The position numbers and the translations under genes were made by a program. The notes below the pieces were generated by a model. It saw only the letters and a list, made by a program, of their open reading frames with translations. It was not told the origin of the DNA and did not search any database. Of a stretch of DNA of 64,000 nucleotides, positions 25,897-34,818 are shown piece by piece. The stretch covers positions 62,001 to 126,000 of the forward strand of contig NZ_UCNW01000008.1 of the NCBI RefSeq assembly GCF_900474185.1. The letters are read 5' to 3'. Within the stretch, counting starts at the first letter, position 1. The number at the start of each line of letters is the position of its first letter. This DNA is from Synechococcus sp. UW69. Lineage in GTDB: Bacteria > Cyanobacteriota > Cyanobacteriia > PCC-6307 > Cyanobiaceae.

Positions 25897-26597
25897 CGGC
25901 TCTGCTGGAGCTGACCCAGGCCTGCTTGGGTCAACGGCTCCAACCGATCACATTGACGCTACGCGCGGATGAGCGGGTGGTTTTGCTCGGTGCCAGTGGC
26001 GCCGGCAAAACCACTCTCTTGAAGCTCTGCAACGGGGCCTTGAGACCCGATGCTGGATCGGTGCACTGGTGTGGGCAACCCCATCAACACCTGTCGCGGC
26101 GGCAACAGCGGCGCATCGGCACGCTCTGGCAGGACCTTCGCCTGGTGGAGGAACTGAGTGTCATCCAGAACATCAACAGTGGAGCCCTCGGACGCCATGG
26201 TCTGCTCTGGGCTCTTCGAAACTTGATGGGTCCCCTCGAACAGGATTGCTGTCTTGAGGTGATGAACCAGGTCAATCTGGATGCCTCACTCTTAAATCAG
26301 CCCGTTCGAGAGCTTTCGGGAGGTCAGCGCCAACGGGTAGCCCTGGCCCGCTTGCTGCGTCAGCTGCCTGAAATGGTCTTGGCTGACGAGCCCCTTTCGG
26401 CTCTCGATCCCACCCTTGCGGACGATGTCCTCAACACTCTTCTGCTTTTACCGGCGTGCCTGATCAGCCTGCATCGCCCCGATCTAATTCATCGATTTGA
26501 TCGGGTTTTGGGGCTTCGTCATGGTGCCTTGGTGATCGATGCGGCCCCGGAGACGATTCATCGTGATCAGATGGAATGGCTGTACGCATCACCCTGA
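25893..26597 (+). CDS. phnC: ABC transporter ATP-binding protein (PhnC type)
   Basis: 234 residues from TTG 25893, overlapping the phnD stop by four bases. Walker A GASGAGKT at residues 33-40, signature LSGGQRQR at 141-148 and Walker B LADEPLSALDP at 163-173. The position between the PhnD-type binding protein and the double-length PhnE-type permease gives the assignment; the sequence alone would only say ABC ATPase. Confidence 0.88.
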   Translation: MTALLELTQACLGQRLQPITLTLRADERVVLLGASGAGKTTLLKLCNGALRPDAGSVHWCGQPHQHLSRRQQRRIGTLWQDLRLVEELSVIQNINSGALGRHGLLWALRNLMGPLEQDCCLEVMNQVNLDASLLNQPVRELSGGQRQRVALARLLRQLPEMVLADEPLSALDPTLADDVLNTLLLLPACLISLHRPDLIHRFDRVLGLRHGALVIDAAPETIHRDQMEWLYASP

Positions 26598-28102
26598 AAC
26601 CGGCGCTGCCGCTGATCCCACTGCTACCTGGCCTGAGCCTGCTTGGCATCGTGGCTGTGCTGTTCAGGGACGGTCATGGCGGAGGGCTGCCTCTTCTGCA
26701 GGAGTTCGCGGCTGCAGCGGTGCATCCGTCACTCGATCCCGTTGTGTTGGGAAGCTTGCTGAACGGTCTTCAAATCACCCTGGTCATCGCGTTGCTGTCG
26801 TGGGGAATCAGCAGTGTTCTCGGCGTGGGACTCGGTCTCCTCTGCTCCATCACCGTTTCGGAGATTGTGACGGGTGTGAGCTGGCCAGCAGTGCTTCTTC
26901 GTCGCTGCCTGGCCCCCCTGCGAGCTGTTCATGAACTGATTTGGGGGCTGTTGTTGCTCCAGGTGTTCGGGCTGAATGGCTGGGTTGCTGTCTGCGCTAT
27001 CGCCATTCCTTACACGGTGCTGATGGCGCGTGTGATTGCTGATCAGGTGGACTGTCATGTCTCCCCTGCCCTCCCCGTGCTCAAGGGCAGCGGCGCCGCA
27101 CCATGGGCCGTCATCCTCACGGGGCTTGTTCCTCCCCTGGCGCAGCCGCTTTGCAACCACGTTGGCCACCGCCTCGACTGCGCGCTTCGCTCAGCACTCA
27201 TTCTTGGCGTGTTCGGCCTCGGTGGCTTGGGTACGGACCTCAGTCTCAGCCTGCGCTCGCTCCAGTTTCAGGAGATGTGGAGTGGCCTGTGGTTGCTGGC
27301 CATCGCCATGGTGATTCTCGATCGTTGCCTTCGAATGCTGCGTGGCTGGTCGCGGATGCTGATCATTCCAGTGCTGAGCCCTTTGATCGCCATCGCCTGG
27401 GGCACACACCTGGATCTGCAGCTGTCATGGCCTGTCGGCCAGTGGTCTGTGCTCTTCGCCAACGTGATGGATGGGTCGCAAGGCCTGAGTGCTGCCCTTG
27501 AGATCTCTTGGCCAGCGGTGATTGCATCAACGTTATGGATCACTCTGATCGCCGGTTGCATTGCCACGGGCTTGCCTCCTCTGCTGCTTCTGGTTTGGCC
27601 TGGTAAGACCAGCCTCCGGATCCAGGAGTTGCTGTGGGGAGCGTTGCGACTACTCCCGGCCCCGCTCACAGCACTGCTGTTGCTGATGTTGGCCAAACCG
27701 AGTCTGGCCCTTGCAGGGCTGGCCCTTGGGCTTCACCACAGCGGTGTGATGGGACGGGTGCTGATGGACGACATTCGAAACACAGGGTTGCGTTCCGCCC
27801 AGACGCTGAAGTCCTGCGGCGCTTCCCCACGGGTTAGCTGGCTTTATGGACCGCTGGCTGATGTCAGCCGCCCTTACCTCACTTATGCGATTTACCGAAT
27901 CGATGTGATCCTGCGCGACACCGCAATCATCGGACTCGTCGGGGGAGCCGGCCTTGGCTGGCAACTGATGGAAGCCCTCAGTTCCTTTCACTGGTGGTTG
28001 GTGTTTTGGATCGTGCTGACATCTGCTGTGCTCACGCTGCTGGGTGAGAGCCTGGGCGAACGTCTTCAGGGGAGCTGGAACAGCCGAGCCATGGCGTTAT
28101 GA
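26576..28102 (+). CDS. phnE: ABC transporter permease, PhnE type, double length
   Basis: 508 residues, about twice the usual PhnE length. It contains two permease halves, each with about six membrane segments: the first half has the coupling region APLRAVHELIWGLLLLQVFG, and the second LLPAPLTALLLLMLAKPSLA with GLRSAQTLKSCGASP near the end. A single chain can therefore replace the usual homodimer. It overlaps phnC by 22 bases and ends with a four-base overlap with the SGNH hydrolase. The second half retains EAA-loop-like sequence (LMDDIRNTGLRSAQTL). Confidence 0.85.
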   Translation: MAVRITLKPALPLIPLLPGLSLLGIVAVLFRDGHGGGLPLLQEFAAAAVHPSLDPVVLGSLLNGLQITLVIALLSWGISSVLGVGLGLLCSITVSEIVTGVSWPAVLLRRCLAPLRAVHELIWGLLLLQVFGLNGWVAVCAIAIPYTVLMARVIADQVDCHVSPALPVLKGSGAAPWAVILTGLVPPLAQPLCNHVGHRLDCALRSALILGVFGLGGLGTDLSLSLRSLQFQEMWSGLWLLAIAMVILDRCLRMLRGWSRMLIIPVLSPLIAIAWGTHLDLQLSWPVGQWSVLFANVMDGSQGLSAALEISWPAVIASTLWITLIAGCIATGLPPLLLLVWPGKTSLRIQELLWGALRLLPAPLTALLLLMLAKPSLALAGLALGLHHSGVMGRVLMDDIRNTGLRSAQTLKSCGASPRVSWLYGPLADVSRPYLTYAIYRIDVILRDTAIIGLVGGAGLGWQLMEALSSFHWWLVFWIVLTSAVLTLLGESLGERLQGSWNSRAMAL

Positions 28103-28785
28103 GCAGTTCAAACGAAGCCCCCCGTCAGTTGATCGTGTTGGGGGACAGTGGGGTGCATGGATGGGGGGACCGAGAGGAGGGCGGCTGGTGTCAGAGGCTT
28201 CGCATGCGCTGGATGAATCTGCCTGCTGCTCCAGTCGTCTATCCACTGGGCGTACGCGGAGACGGCTTGGAACGCGTCGCGTCCCGTTGGCGGAGCGAGT
28301 GGTCCTGTCGCGGTGAACTGCGCCGACAGACACCTGGCGGGTTACTGCTCAGTGTTGGGCTCAATGACACAGCCAGAGTTGGTCGGATCGACGGCAGACC
28401 GCAGCTAGAGGTGGATGCCTATGCCTTCGGCATCAGCCAGCTCCTCGGTGAAATGGGGCGGGAGATTCAGGTCTTTGTTCTGGGCCTCACCGCAGTGGAT
28501 GAGCACGTCATGCCTTTTGCCGGCTGCCTCTGGTACAGCAATCGGCAGATCGCAGCGACAGAAGCAGCCCTGGCGGAACAATGTCGCGAGGCGGATGTTC
28601 CCTTCCTGCCCGTGCATCAGGAGATGCAGGAGGAGCCCGACTGGTTGACCTGGATGGAACCCGATGGGATTCATCTCAACGCCGAAGGACACCGCTGGCT
28701 GGACCAGCGCCTGGATCAGTGGGCGCCGTTACGCCAATGGGCCGGACTCGCTCCGCTTAACACATCAACACCTATCAGCATGTAA
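28099..28785 (+). CDS. SGNH/GDSL-type hydrolase
   Basis: 228 residues. Block I VLGDSGVHGWG carries the nucleophile Ser17, block III is SVGLNDTARVG with its Asn, and block V is the C-terminal DGIHLNAEGH with the Asp-x-x-His pair, so all catalytic residues are present. No signal peptide, so probably cytosolic. It could be an esterase, acyl hydrolase or phospholipase. It starts inside the phnE stop (ATGA) and belongs to the importer operon; whether it processes an imported phosphonate ester is speculation. Confidence 0.82.
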   Translation: MSSSNEAPRQLIVLGDSGVHGWGDREEGGWCQRLRMRWMNLPAAPVVYPLGVRGDGLERVASRWRSEWSCRGELRRQTPGGLLLSVGLNDTARVGRIDGRPQLEVDAYAFGISQLLGEMGREIQVFVLGLTAVDEHVMPFAGCLWYSNRQIAATEAALAEQCREADVPFLPVHQEMQEEPDWLTWMEPDGIHLNAEGHRWLDQRLDQWAPLRQWAGLAPLNTSTPISM

Positions 28786-28839
28786 ACGACCCCCACGAGA
28801 ACGACTAATGTGTGAGCCTCCTGACATTGGTGATCAGAC

Positions 28840-29007
28840 TTGGGACCTGACCGCTCTGCAGAACGCGCTTCCGGCAATCACCCTGCCCAGCGCAAAACCA
28901 CACTCAAGTGGGACGACAACGGTGAACTGACTGCCGTTGATATGGCACGGATTATTGACAGGCTCACCCAGCCAGAGCTTCGACGTTGCGATCTGGACCC
29001 GACCTGA
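28840..29007 (+). CDS. Possible small basic protein, 55 residues
   Basis: From TTG 28840, with a GGTGAT sequence a few bases before it that could serve as a ribosome site. The C-terminal half reads like real protein (TTLKWDDNGELTAVDMARII, then DRLTQPELRRCDLDPT), with an amphipathic helix. The first 20 residues are less convincing. A competing frame from ATG 28808 (CEPPDIGDQTWDLTALQ) stops at 28930; the two may be halves of one gene broken by a frameshift. Low confidence. Confidence 0.4.
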   Translation: MGPDRSAERASGNHPAQRKTTLKWDDNGELTAVDMARIIDRLTQPELRRCDLDPT

Positions 29008-29010
29008 AAC

Positions 29011-29175
29011 TCAGCTTGGCGCCATCGCCTGCTTTGCGGACTGGTAGAAGCTCAGATCAATGTCAGAGCGTCCTTCTGAATTCGCCATCGCCTCAACGCG
29101 TTTGCGGACAGCAGGACGTACGAAGAAAGGAACATCTTTTTTAAGGGCTGCCAGGGCATCTGGTTGCCAGTCCAT
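29011..29175 (-). CDS. PCP_red-domain small protein
   Basis: 54 residues from ATG 29175 (MDWQPDALAALKKDVPFFVR). It matches the PCP_red domain found at the C-terminus of ChlB (light-independent protochlorophyllide reductase) and as stand-alone small proteins: W..DAL..L..VPFFVRP.VRKRVE, then IDLSFYQSAK. The frame is open to 29259, but that start would touch the divergent sigma-factor start, and family members normally begin just before the W. A role with chlorophyll enzymes is inferred from the domain alone. Confidence 0.75.
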   Translation of the reverse strand: MDWQPDALAALKKDVPFFVRPAVRKRVEAMANSEGRSDIDLSFYQSAKQAMAPS

Positions 29176-29258
29176 CCGACCAAAACCGATGCACCCATGA
29201 TCCGGCACGAAAGTGCCGAATTGCGGCACCAAAGGGGCGACCGGTTGAAAGCGAAGCA

Positions 29259-30014
29259 TTGAACCGTTGGATCAGTTGCACTGATCCCTTGATTTCACAA
29301 CGTCACCTGCGGCAGGAATCCCGCCGCGTGCTGCCCCCCTGCATTGCGCGGCGCAATCAACAGGTGCTTGAACACCTCGGTCTGGCCCACTGCGCGGCCC
29401 GTCGCCAACAGAAACGCGGGCCTGAGGAATTTGACGACCTCATTCAGGAGTCGCGGTTTGGGTTGATTCGAGGTCTTGATCTGTTTGATCCACAACGGGG
29501 CATCCGACCCAGCAGCTATCTCCTTTCTCGAGCCACAGGTCAGATCCTTCATTACCGCCGCGATCGTTCTCGAACGATCCGAATTCCCTGGAGGTTGCGG
29601 GATCTGTACGCCGCAGGGAAGAAGATTCAACTCGATCGCGAACAGAACCAGCAACCGAGCCTCAGCGATCACCAGCTTGCCGACGCACTCTCAGTTCACC
29701 CAGAGCGTTGGGCCGCCGCCGTTCAGAGCCATGGGGCTAGCCAGGTCTTCGACCTGAGTGCCAGCCATATGGATCCAACACAACCTTGCGAGGACGATGA
29801 GCAACTGAACTGGCTGAAGAGCGTGATGCACCAGTTGGAGGGCACGCCAGGCATCGTTGTGCAGGCCCACTTGATCGAACGCAAGAGCATCAAAGACCTG
29901 GCTGAAGCCTTGAACTGCAGCCGTGCCTCCTTGCGGATTCATCTGAAAGTGGGACTGAAGCTCCTGAGGCAATGGGCCCAGCGCGATGGTCTGATCCCCA
30001 TCCAGACAAGCTGA
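29259..30014 (+). CDS. Alternative RNA polymerase sigma factor (sigma-70 family)
   Basis: 251 residues from TTG 29259; a GTG at 29328 (VLPPCIARRNQQVLEHLG) is an alternative. Region 2 is visible as FDDLIQESRFGLIRGLDLFD, followed by SSYLLSRATGQILHYRRDRS. Region 3 covers LSDHQLADALSVHPERW, and region 4 is the helix-turn-helix IKDLAEALNCSRASLRIHLK. The divergence from primary sigma factors suggests a specialised group-3-like factor. Its regulon is unknown. It ends one base before the convergent DUF92 stop. Confidence 0.82.
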   Translation: MNRWISCTDPLISQRHLRQESRRVLPPCIARRNQQVLEHLGLAHCAARRQQKRGPEEFDDLIQESRFGLIRGLDLFDPQRGIRPSSYLLSRATGQILHYRRDRSRTIRIPWRLRDLYAAGKKIQLDREQNQQPSLSDHQLADALSVHPERWAAAVQSHGASQVFDLSASHMDPTQPCEDDEQLNWLKSVMHQLEGTPGIVVQAHLIERKSIKDLAEALNCSRASLRIHLKVGLKLLRQWAQRDGLIPIQTS

Positions 30015-30761
30015 TCAAAGCGCCATCAGCAGCATGGCCAGGAGAGCGGCCAACAGGGTCTGGAGAGCATTGACCAGCTCATTGCTCAACCAGGCCACGC
30101 GATCCTGCACGAGGGCGCCAAGCAGGCTTTCGGCAAGGGTGGCCAGCAGACCAACCACCATCACCAGCCCAGCCAAGGGCCAAGAGGGAAGCAGCTGAAG
30201 CGCCAGCATGACGAGTGTCATCACAATGCTGCCGACGGCACTCGCCAGCGTTCCCTCGAGGCTGATGGCCCCCTCCGTTCCCGGAGGGACAGGGCGCAGG
30301 CTAGTGATCAAAACCGTGGTGCGACCGAAGCGTTTGCCGATCTCGCTGCCAAAGGTATCGGCGAGCTTGGCGGCGAAACTTGCGGCAAAACCAACCATCA
30401 GCAGCGCGCGGGGCTCGACACCGGCACCGATGAGCAACGCCAGGAACGCCCCAACCGCTGCCGAACCCCAGACATTTTCCGGGCCGCGCTGGCCACCGCG
30501 GGCTTCGGCGAGGCCCCGGATCTGCTTGTTCTGAAAACCGATCTTGGTGACCAGAGTTCCCAGGCTGAGATAGGCCACAACGGCAAGCCAGCCCGACCAA
30601 CCAAGACAACCCCAAAGGATCGTGCCTAGCGCTGCCGCGTGCACCCATCCCCTGCGGGTGAGCAAGGGTGTTCGCTGCGCCAAAGCAATCAAGACCGTGT
30701 TCACCACCAGGGCCTGAATCCAGAGTCCAGACATCACACCGTGTTGCAGTGCCCTAAGCAT
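30015..30761 (-). CDS. DUF92 membrane protein (phytyl-phosphate kinase VTE6-like)
   Basis: 248 residues with six to seven membrane segments. DUF92 signatures: RRGWVHAAALGTILWGCLGW, RGPENVWGSAAVGAFLALL, ASFAAKLADTFGSEIGKRFG and PVPPGTEGAISLEGTLAS. The plant member VTE6 and its Synechocystis relative phosphorylate phytyl phosphate, salvaging phytol from chlorophyll for tocopherol and phylloquinone. That role is inferred here by family. It is convergent with the sigma factor, with no gap. Confidence 0.85.
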   Translation of the reverse strand: MLRALQHGVMSGLWIQALVVNTVLIALAQRTPLLTRRGWVHAAALGTILWGCLGWSGWLAVVAYLSLGTLVTKIGFQNKQIRGLAEARGGQRGPENVWGSAAVGAFLALLIGAGVEPRALLMVGFAASFAAKLADTFGSEIGKRFGRTTVLITSLRPVPPGTEGAISLEGTLASAVGSIVMTLVMLALQLLPSWPLAGLVMVVGLLATLAESLLGALVQDRVAWLSNELVNALQTLLAALLAMLLMAL

Positions 30762-30820
30762 CTCCTGCCTTCGGGCTTGGCAGAGGGAGAATCGGTTTCG
30801 TTCGTTCTCTGGTCGACCGG

Positions 30821-31303
30821 ATGGTGTTCAACAGAAACAAGGGCTTTTTCCTCACCCTGGATGACGCCGCCGCTCCGGCCACCCTTGAGGTGCCTCAGAA
30901 AGAGGCTTCCCAGGAGAAGCAAGCAACACCTGAGCCCTCGGTAGCCAGCACCACACTGGAGGCTCCCAAGCCCACAGCCACTGCTGCTGCCGCTGCGGCT
31001 GCTCCCAAGGCCGCCCCTGCTCCCAAGGCCGCCCCTGCTCCCAAGGCTGCTCCTGTTGCCAAGGCTGCTCCTGTTGCTGAACCCAAGGGTGAAGACCGTC
31101 CGCAGTCCTCATCTGGGATGACCACTGCGGAAGCCATCGCAGCGGAACTCGCCGCAGCGGACGCATCACGTCCTGCCGTGACCTACACAACCTTCGCTCC
31201 CAGCAACCTCGCCCCAGGTGGCGGATTGCGCCAGCGTAGCCGTCGTCCCGGAGCCGCTCTGAAATCCTTCCGAGGAATTGCTCAGGATCTGTTCAAGAGC
31301 TGA
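30821..31303 (+). CDS. Low-complexity Ala/Pro/Lys-rich protein
   Basis: 160 residues. Residues 1-15 (MVFNRNKGFFLTLDD) and the last 40 (ending LKSFRGIAQDLFKS) look conserved and structured. Between them lies a disordered Ala/Pro/Lys region built on APKAAP repeats from an 18-bp DNA unit (about 31012-31080). Such linkers vary in length between strains. No family is recognised. Its 3' end overlaps the convergent rsmE stop by 11 bases. Confidence 0.6.
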   Translation: MVFNRNKGFFLTLDDAAAPATLEVPQKEASQEKQATPEPSVASTTLEAPKPTATAAAAAAAPKAAPAPKAAPAPKAAPVAKAAPVAEPKGEDRPQSSSGMTTAEAIAAELAAADASRPAVTYTTFAPSNLAPGGGLRQRSRRPGAALKSFRGIAQDLFKS

Positions 31304-32024
31304 TCAGCCCATCGCGCCAACGCACCAGTTCCACCGCACCCGCAACCGCCGCTGTGGAACTTCGCAGGATCGACGATCCCAGCTGGATGGGATGAACGCT
31401 TGCTTCGGTAAGCAATCTTTTCTCCGCGGTCGTCCAACCTCCTTCCGGACCGATCACCAACCAGGTGAGTTGAAGGGGGTCGCCTTTTTGGATCAACCAT
31501 TGATTCAACGCCGGAGGTTCTATCTCACGGGTCACACCCACCAGACGCTGGCCTTGGTCATCTCCCATCCATTGGGATAACTCCTCCACAGCAAGCAGCT
31601 GTGGCATCCACAACCGCTCGCACTGTTCCACAGCTTCACGAACGATGGAGGCCCAGCGCTCCGGTCGATGTTCGGCCTGGGGAACACAGCGCTCACAACG
31701 GATTGGCTGAATGCGATCAATGCCGAGCTCGCAAGCCATCCGGATCACCTCATCCATCCCCCGCCGCATCAGGGCCACGGCCAAACCAAGCTGAGGTTGA
31801 GGCGGCGCCTCAATGTGCACCGCGGTCGGGTCGATCTCAAGCAGGTTGGATTCCAGCAGTTTTGCGACTGATAGACGACCGCGACCATCGGTGACATCCA
31901 CCCGTCCACCACAGCGCAAACGCAACACCCGCCTGAGGTAATGCTGCTCTTCGGTGTTGAGCAGCACTGGGCCACCGGCCATCAAACGATCCGGCGTCAG
32001 GAGCAGCCTGCGGCGTTCAGCCAC
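31293..32024 (-). CDS. rsmE: 16S rRNA m3U1498 methyltransferase
   Basis: 243 residues from GTG 32024 (VAERRRLLLTPDRLM); the frame extends back to 32135 inside the upstream gene, which I excluded. Family motifs: HYLRRVLRLRCGGRVDVTDG in the PUA-like N-terminus, then KLGV-type region EVIRMACELGIDRIQPIRCER and the knot-binding VIGPEGGWTTAEKRLL with LGSSILRSSTAAVAG. It methylates U1498 of 16S rRNA with AdoMet as donor. The start overlaps the DUF3531 stop by eight bases. Confidence 0.92.
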   Translation of the reverse strand: MAERRRLLLTPDRLMAGGPVLLNTEEQHYLRRVLRLRCGGRVDVTDGRGRLSVAKLLESNLLEIDPTAVHIEAPPQPQLGLAVALMRRGMDEVIRMACELGIDRIQPIRCERCVPQAEHRPERWASIVREAVEQCERLWMPQLLAVEELSQWMGDDQGQRLVGVTREIEPPALNQWLIQKGDPLQLTWLVIGPEGGWTTAEKRLLTEASVHPIQLGSSILRSSTAAVAGAVELVRWRDGLISS

Positions 32025-32466
32025 CAGCAGGGAAAACGCTGTCGGGATGCTCTTCCACCGGCCAATTCTCGTTGATCCCACCAACGACAAGCTCCTCGAG
32101 CTGCACCACGTCGGAATCCAACTGGCGTAGCGCATTGATCAGCACGTCAATCGCGACACCATCCGAGGTCCCGAGATCCACCCAGCAACGTCCCCATTCC
32201 TGCTGGTACTCCAGCTGCCCCATGTTGTGCATCAGGGCCGGCATCGCCGACTCAGCAGCAGCATCGTCATAGGTCATCCAACTCAGATCAGCCCCTGCAT
32301 CATGGACCTGAAGGTTCTCGGCATTGAAGCCACCGAGACGTCCGATGACATACCAGCTATCGAACACACCATCGACATAATTCCGCTCCCCTTGACTGGG
32401 TGGTTCCGAGAATCGAATCCACAACCAGCAATTGAAGGGATCGACTTCACGAAAACGAATGTCCAT
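32017..32466 (-). CDS. DUF3531 family protein
   Basis: 149 residues, the normal family size. It begins MDIRFREVDPFNCWLWIRF and contains ERNYVDGVFDSWYVIGRLGG, FNAENLQV and DLSWMTYDDA, the pattern I remember for DUF3531, which is conserved across cyanobacteria and chloroplast-bearing eukaryotes. Function unknown. It is coupled to rsmE by an eight-base overlap and divergent from the ABC ATPase gene at 32508, with 41 bases between the starts. Confidence 0.8.
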   Translation of the reverse strand: MDIRFREVDPFNCWLWIRFSEPPSQGERNYVDGVFDSWYVIGRLGGFNAENLQVHDAGADLSWMTYDDAAAESAMPALMHNMGQLEYQQEWGRCWVDLGTSDGVAIDVLINALRQLDSDVVQLEELVVGGINENWPVEEHPDSVFPAGG

Positions 32467-32507
32467 GGGGCCATCGCGACAGCTACATCATCGTTCAAGC
32501 TGATCAA

Positions 32508-33146
32508 ATGCTCGAGCTCTCAGGCATCACCTATGCACCCGCGACGGCTGGTGCTCGCATCCTGGACGGTGTCAGTTTTCAGACGCAAAAAGGACGACCG
32601 CTTCTGATCGCTGGAGCCAGTGGTTCTGGAAAGACCTCGCTGTTGGAGATCATCAGCGGACTGGGGTCGCCAACATCCGGCAGCATCCACTGGAATGGCA
32701 GTTCCATGAAACGCCGGCAGCTTCGCTGGCTTTGCGGCATCGTCTTCCAGTTTCCGGAACGCCATTTCCTCGGTCTGAGCGTCGCTCAGGAACTGCGTCT
32801 GGGGCATCGCCGACTCGGCCATGAGCAGGAAAACAACGTGCTGGCACGCGTCGGACTCAGCCAAATCGGAACCACGACGGCACCGGAACGACTGAGCGGC
32901 GGTCAACAACGGCGGCTCGCCCTTGCCGTTCAAATGCTCCGAGGCGCTGAAGTGCTGCTGCTGGACGAACCCACCGCAGGCTTGGATTGGTCGGTCCGTC
33001 GCGACGTGCTCGATTTACTCGCCAGCCTGGCCCGTGACCAAGTGCTGATCCTGGTTACCCACGAACCTGAACTCTTCCAGGACTGGGACTGCCAGCGACT
33101 GCGGTTGCAGGGCGGTCGGCTCGAACCGATGACTACATTGCCCTGA
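32508..33146 (+). CDS. ABC transporter ATP-binding protein, small (CbiO/ECF-like)
   Basis: 212 residues: Walker A GASGSGKT at 36-43, Q-loop [10 protein letters not shown], signature [12 protein letters not shown] and Walker [12 protein letters not shown]. The PERHF after the Q-loop glutamine is typical of energy-coupling-factor ATPases (CbiO/EcfA). No permease gene is adjacent, so the partner is elsewhere. Related single ATPases occur in cyanobacteria and chloroplasts with no settled substrate. Confidence 0.8.
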   Translation: MLELSGITYAPATAGARILDGVSFQTQKGRPLLIAGASGSGKTSLLEIISGLGSPTSGSIHWNGSSMKRRQLRWLCGIVFQFPERHFLGLSVAQELRLGHRRLGHEQENNVLARVGLSQIGTTTAPERLSGGQQRRLALAVQMLRGAEVLLLDEPTAGLDWSVRRDVLDLLASLARDQVLILVTHEPELFQDWDCQRLRLQGGRLEPMTTLP

Positions 33147-33160
33147 GCTTCCGAGAGGAC

Positions 33161-34078
33161 ATGGCCGACCGGCTGGTACGCGCAACAGCCGCTGAAGGCG
33201 GTATCCGGTTGGTCGCGGTCTCAACAACAAACATCCTGCGGGAGGCAAGGGAGCGCCATGGGCTGTCGTTCCTGACCAGCGTGATGCTCGGACGGGCCAT
33301 GACTGCTGGCCTGATGCTGGCCAGTTCGATGAAGGTTCGCCACGCACGGGTGAATCTTCGTTTTGGCTCAGACGGACCGATCAAAGGCTTGATGGTGGAT
33401 GCCGGTCGCAATGGAACTGTTCGCGGCTACGTCGGAGAGCCTGCTCTTGAACTCGATCCCATCAAGGACGAGACAGGCCATTTCAGCTTCAACTTCAAGG
33501 AGGCTGCTGGCACCGGCTACCTCCATGTCATGCGTGACGACGGGAAGGGTGAACCCTTCAACAGCACGGTTGAGCTGGTCAGCGGTGGCATTGGCGAGGA
33601 TGTTGCCTCCTATCTGCTGCACTCCGAACAAACCCCTTCGGCCGTGTTTGTGGGGGAACAGATCAACAGCCAAGGCATCCATGCCAGTGGAGGGCTCCTG
33701 GTTCAGATCCTTCCCAAAGCTGCAGAGGAGCCGGCCTTGGTTGAGCTGATCGAACAGCGTTGCCGCGAAATTTCAGGGTTCAGTCAGCAGCTTGCCGAAA
33801 GTGGCGACCAGCTTGAGGACCTTCTTCGGGATGTTTTTCCCGACCTTGATCCCAAGCCCCTCGACGATGCCGAAGCAAGTCAGGAACTTCGTTTCTTTTG
33901 CCCCTGCAGCCGTGAACGCAGCAAGGCTGCTCTACTGCTGCTGGGCAGACAGGAGCTCTCTGATATGCGTGACAAGGATGGAGGCGCCGAGCTGACCTGC
34001 CATTTCTGCAGCAACCGCTATGACGTCAGTGCTGCGGAACTGCAGGAGTTGATTGATGCGTTGCCGGAAGCCGCCTGA
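33161..34078 (+). CDS. hslO: Redox-regulated chaperone Hsp33
   Basis: 305 residues. The C-terminal zinc switch is intact: CPC at residues 247-249 and CHFC at 280-283. Core motifs: [18 protein letters not shown] at the start, GDGPI-type [21 protein letters not shown], and QILPKAAEE. Oxidation of the cysteines releases zinc and switches on holdase activity in the cytoplasm. It follows the ABC ATPase by 14 bases, probably on one transcript. Confidence 0.94.
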   Translation: MADRLVRATAAEGGIRLVAVSTTNILREARERHGLSFLTSVMLGRAMTAGLMLASSMKVRHARVNLRFGSDGPIKGLMVDAGRNGTVRGYVGEPALELDPIKDETGHFSFNFKEAAGTGYLHVMRDDGKGEPFNSTVELVSGGIGEDVASYLLHSEQTPSAVFVGEQINSQGIHASGGLLVQILPKAAEEPALVELIEQRCREISGFSQQLAESGDQLEDLLRDVFPDLDPKPLDDAEASQELRFFCPCSRERSKAALLLLGRQELSDMRDKDGGAELTCHFCSNRYDVSAAELQELIDALPEAA

Positions 34079-34081
34079 GGC

Positions 34082-34777
34082 TTAAGCCAGAAAAAGAGCA
34101 GCAGCCCATAGCAAGAGTCCAGCCGGCAGTGCTTGGATCTGAAGAGGACTAAGCGCCAGCTGCTCGAAAGCGGTGGGAGACAGCGCCAGATTCAGCAATG
34201 AGCCTGCAGCCAAACCAATACTCAGCACGAGCAATGTCCATCCCAGGGATGCCAGCGGGCGACGACCACGGCGGATCTGACTGAGGAACACACCGATCGT
34301 GGCCAGAGCAAGGACAAGCTGAATGCTGGCGGCAGAGATCACCAGAAGAACGACGGCGATGATCCCGGCGATGATTCGCACTGAACGCCCCTGCCCCTCC
34401 ACGAGGGCCCAGTCCGGCTTGAGGCCGGAGAGAGATTGGGAGGGATCCGGCAACTTGTTGCGGAGGTTCGCAAAGACATTGGTCATCGGAACCTGGGCAG
34501 GCAGCGAAGGCAGCGATCCTGCGGACGCCTCCCGTTCAGATGCTGTCGCTGCTGCTGCGCTGACTTGACCCTGCTGACGGTCACGGAGACGGACCATCAA
34601 AACAGCGTCATAAGCCGCCTCGATTTTTGCCCTGGCCTGATCATCTCCTGAGACTTCGGCCAAACATCGAACCTTGGCTGCTTGAACCTGTTCAAAACCA
34701 GCATCACGACTCAGGCCGAGACGAACGAAAGGATCATCCGAGCTTGCGTCGGGACCAGATTCACCAAGGGCTGCCAT
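34082..34777 (-). CDS. CPP1-like (DUF3353) membrane protein
   Basis: 231 residues from ATG 34777 (MAALGESGPDASSDDPFVRL); the longer frame to 34876 overlaps the upstream gene. The N-terminus (DDPFVRLGLSRDAGFEQVQA, then IEAAYDAVLMVRLRDRQQG) is J-domain-like, followed by an RNKLPDPSQ segment and three to four membrane spans. This is the layout of CPP1/DUF3353 proteins; the plant CPP1 protects protochlorophyllide oxidoreductase. By family it is probably a thylakoid or envelope chaperone-like protein. Confidence 0.8.
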   Translation of the reverse strand: MAALGESGPDASSDDPFVRLGLSRDAGFEQVQAAKVRCLAEVSGDDQARAKIEAAYDAVLMVRLRDRQQGQVSAAAATASEREASAGSLPSLPAQVPMTNVFANLRNKLPDPSQSLSGLKPDWALVEGQGRSVRIIAGIIAVVLLVISAASIQLVLALATIGVFLSQIRRGRRPLASLGWTLLVLSIGLAAGSLLNLALSPTAFEQLALSPLQIQALPAGLLLWAAALFLA

Positions 34778-34818
34778 CGCGTCGATCCGGTTCTTCAGAT
34801 GAGCGTATCGGGGACCGT

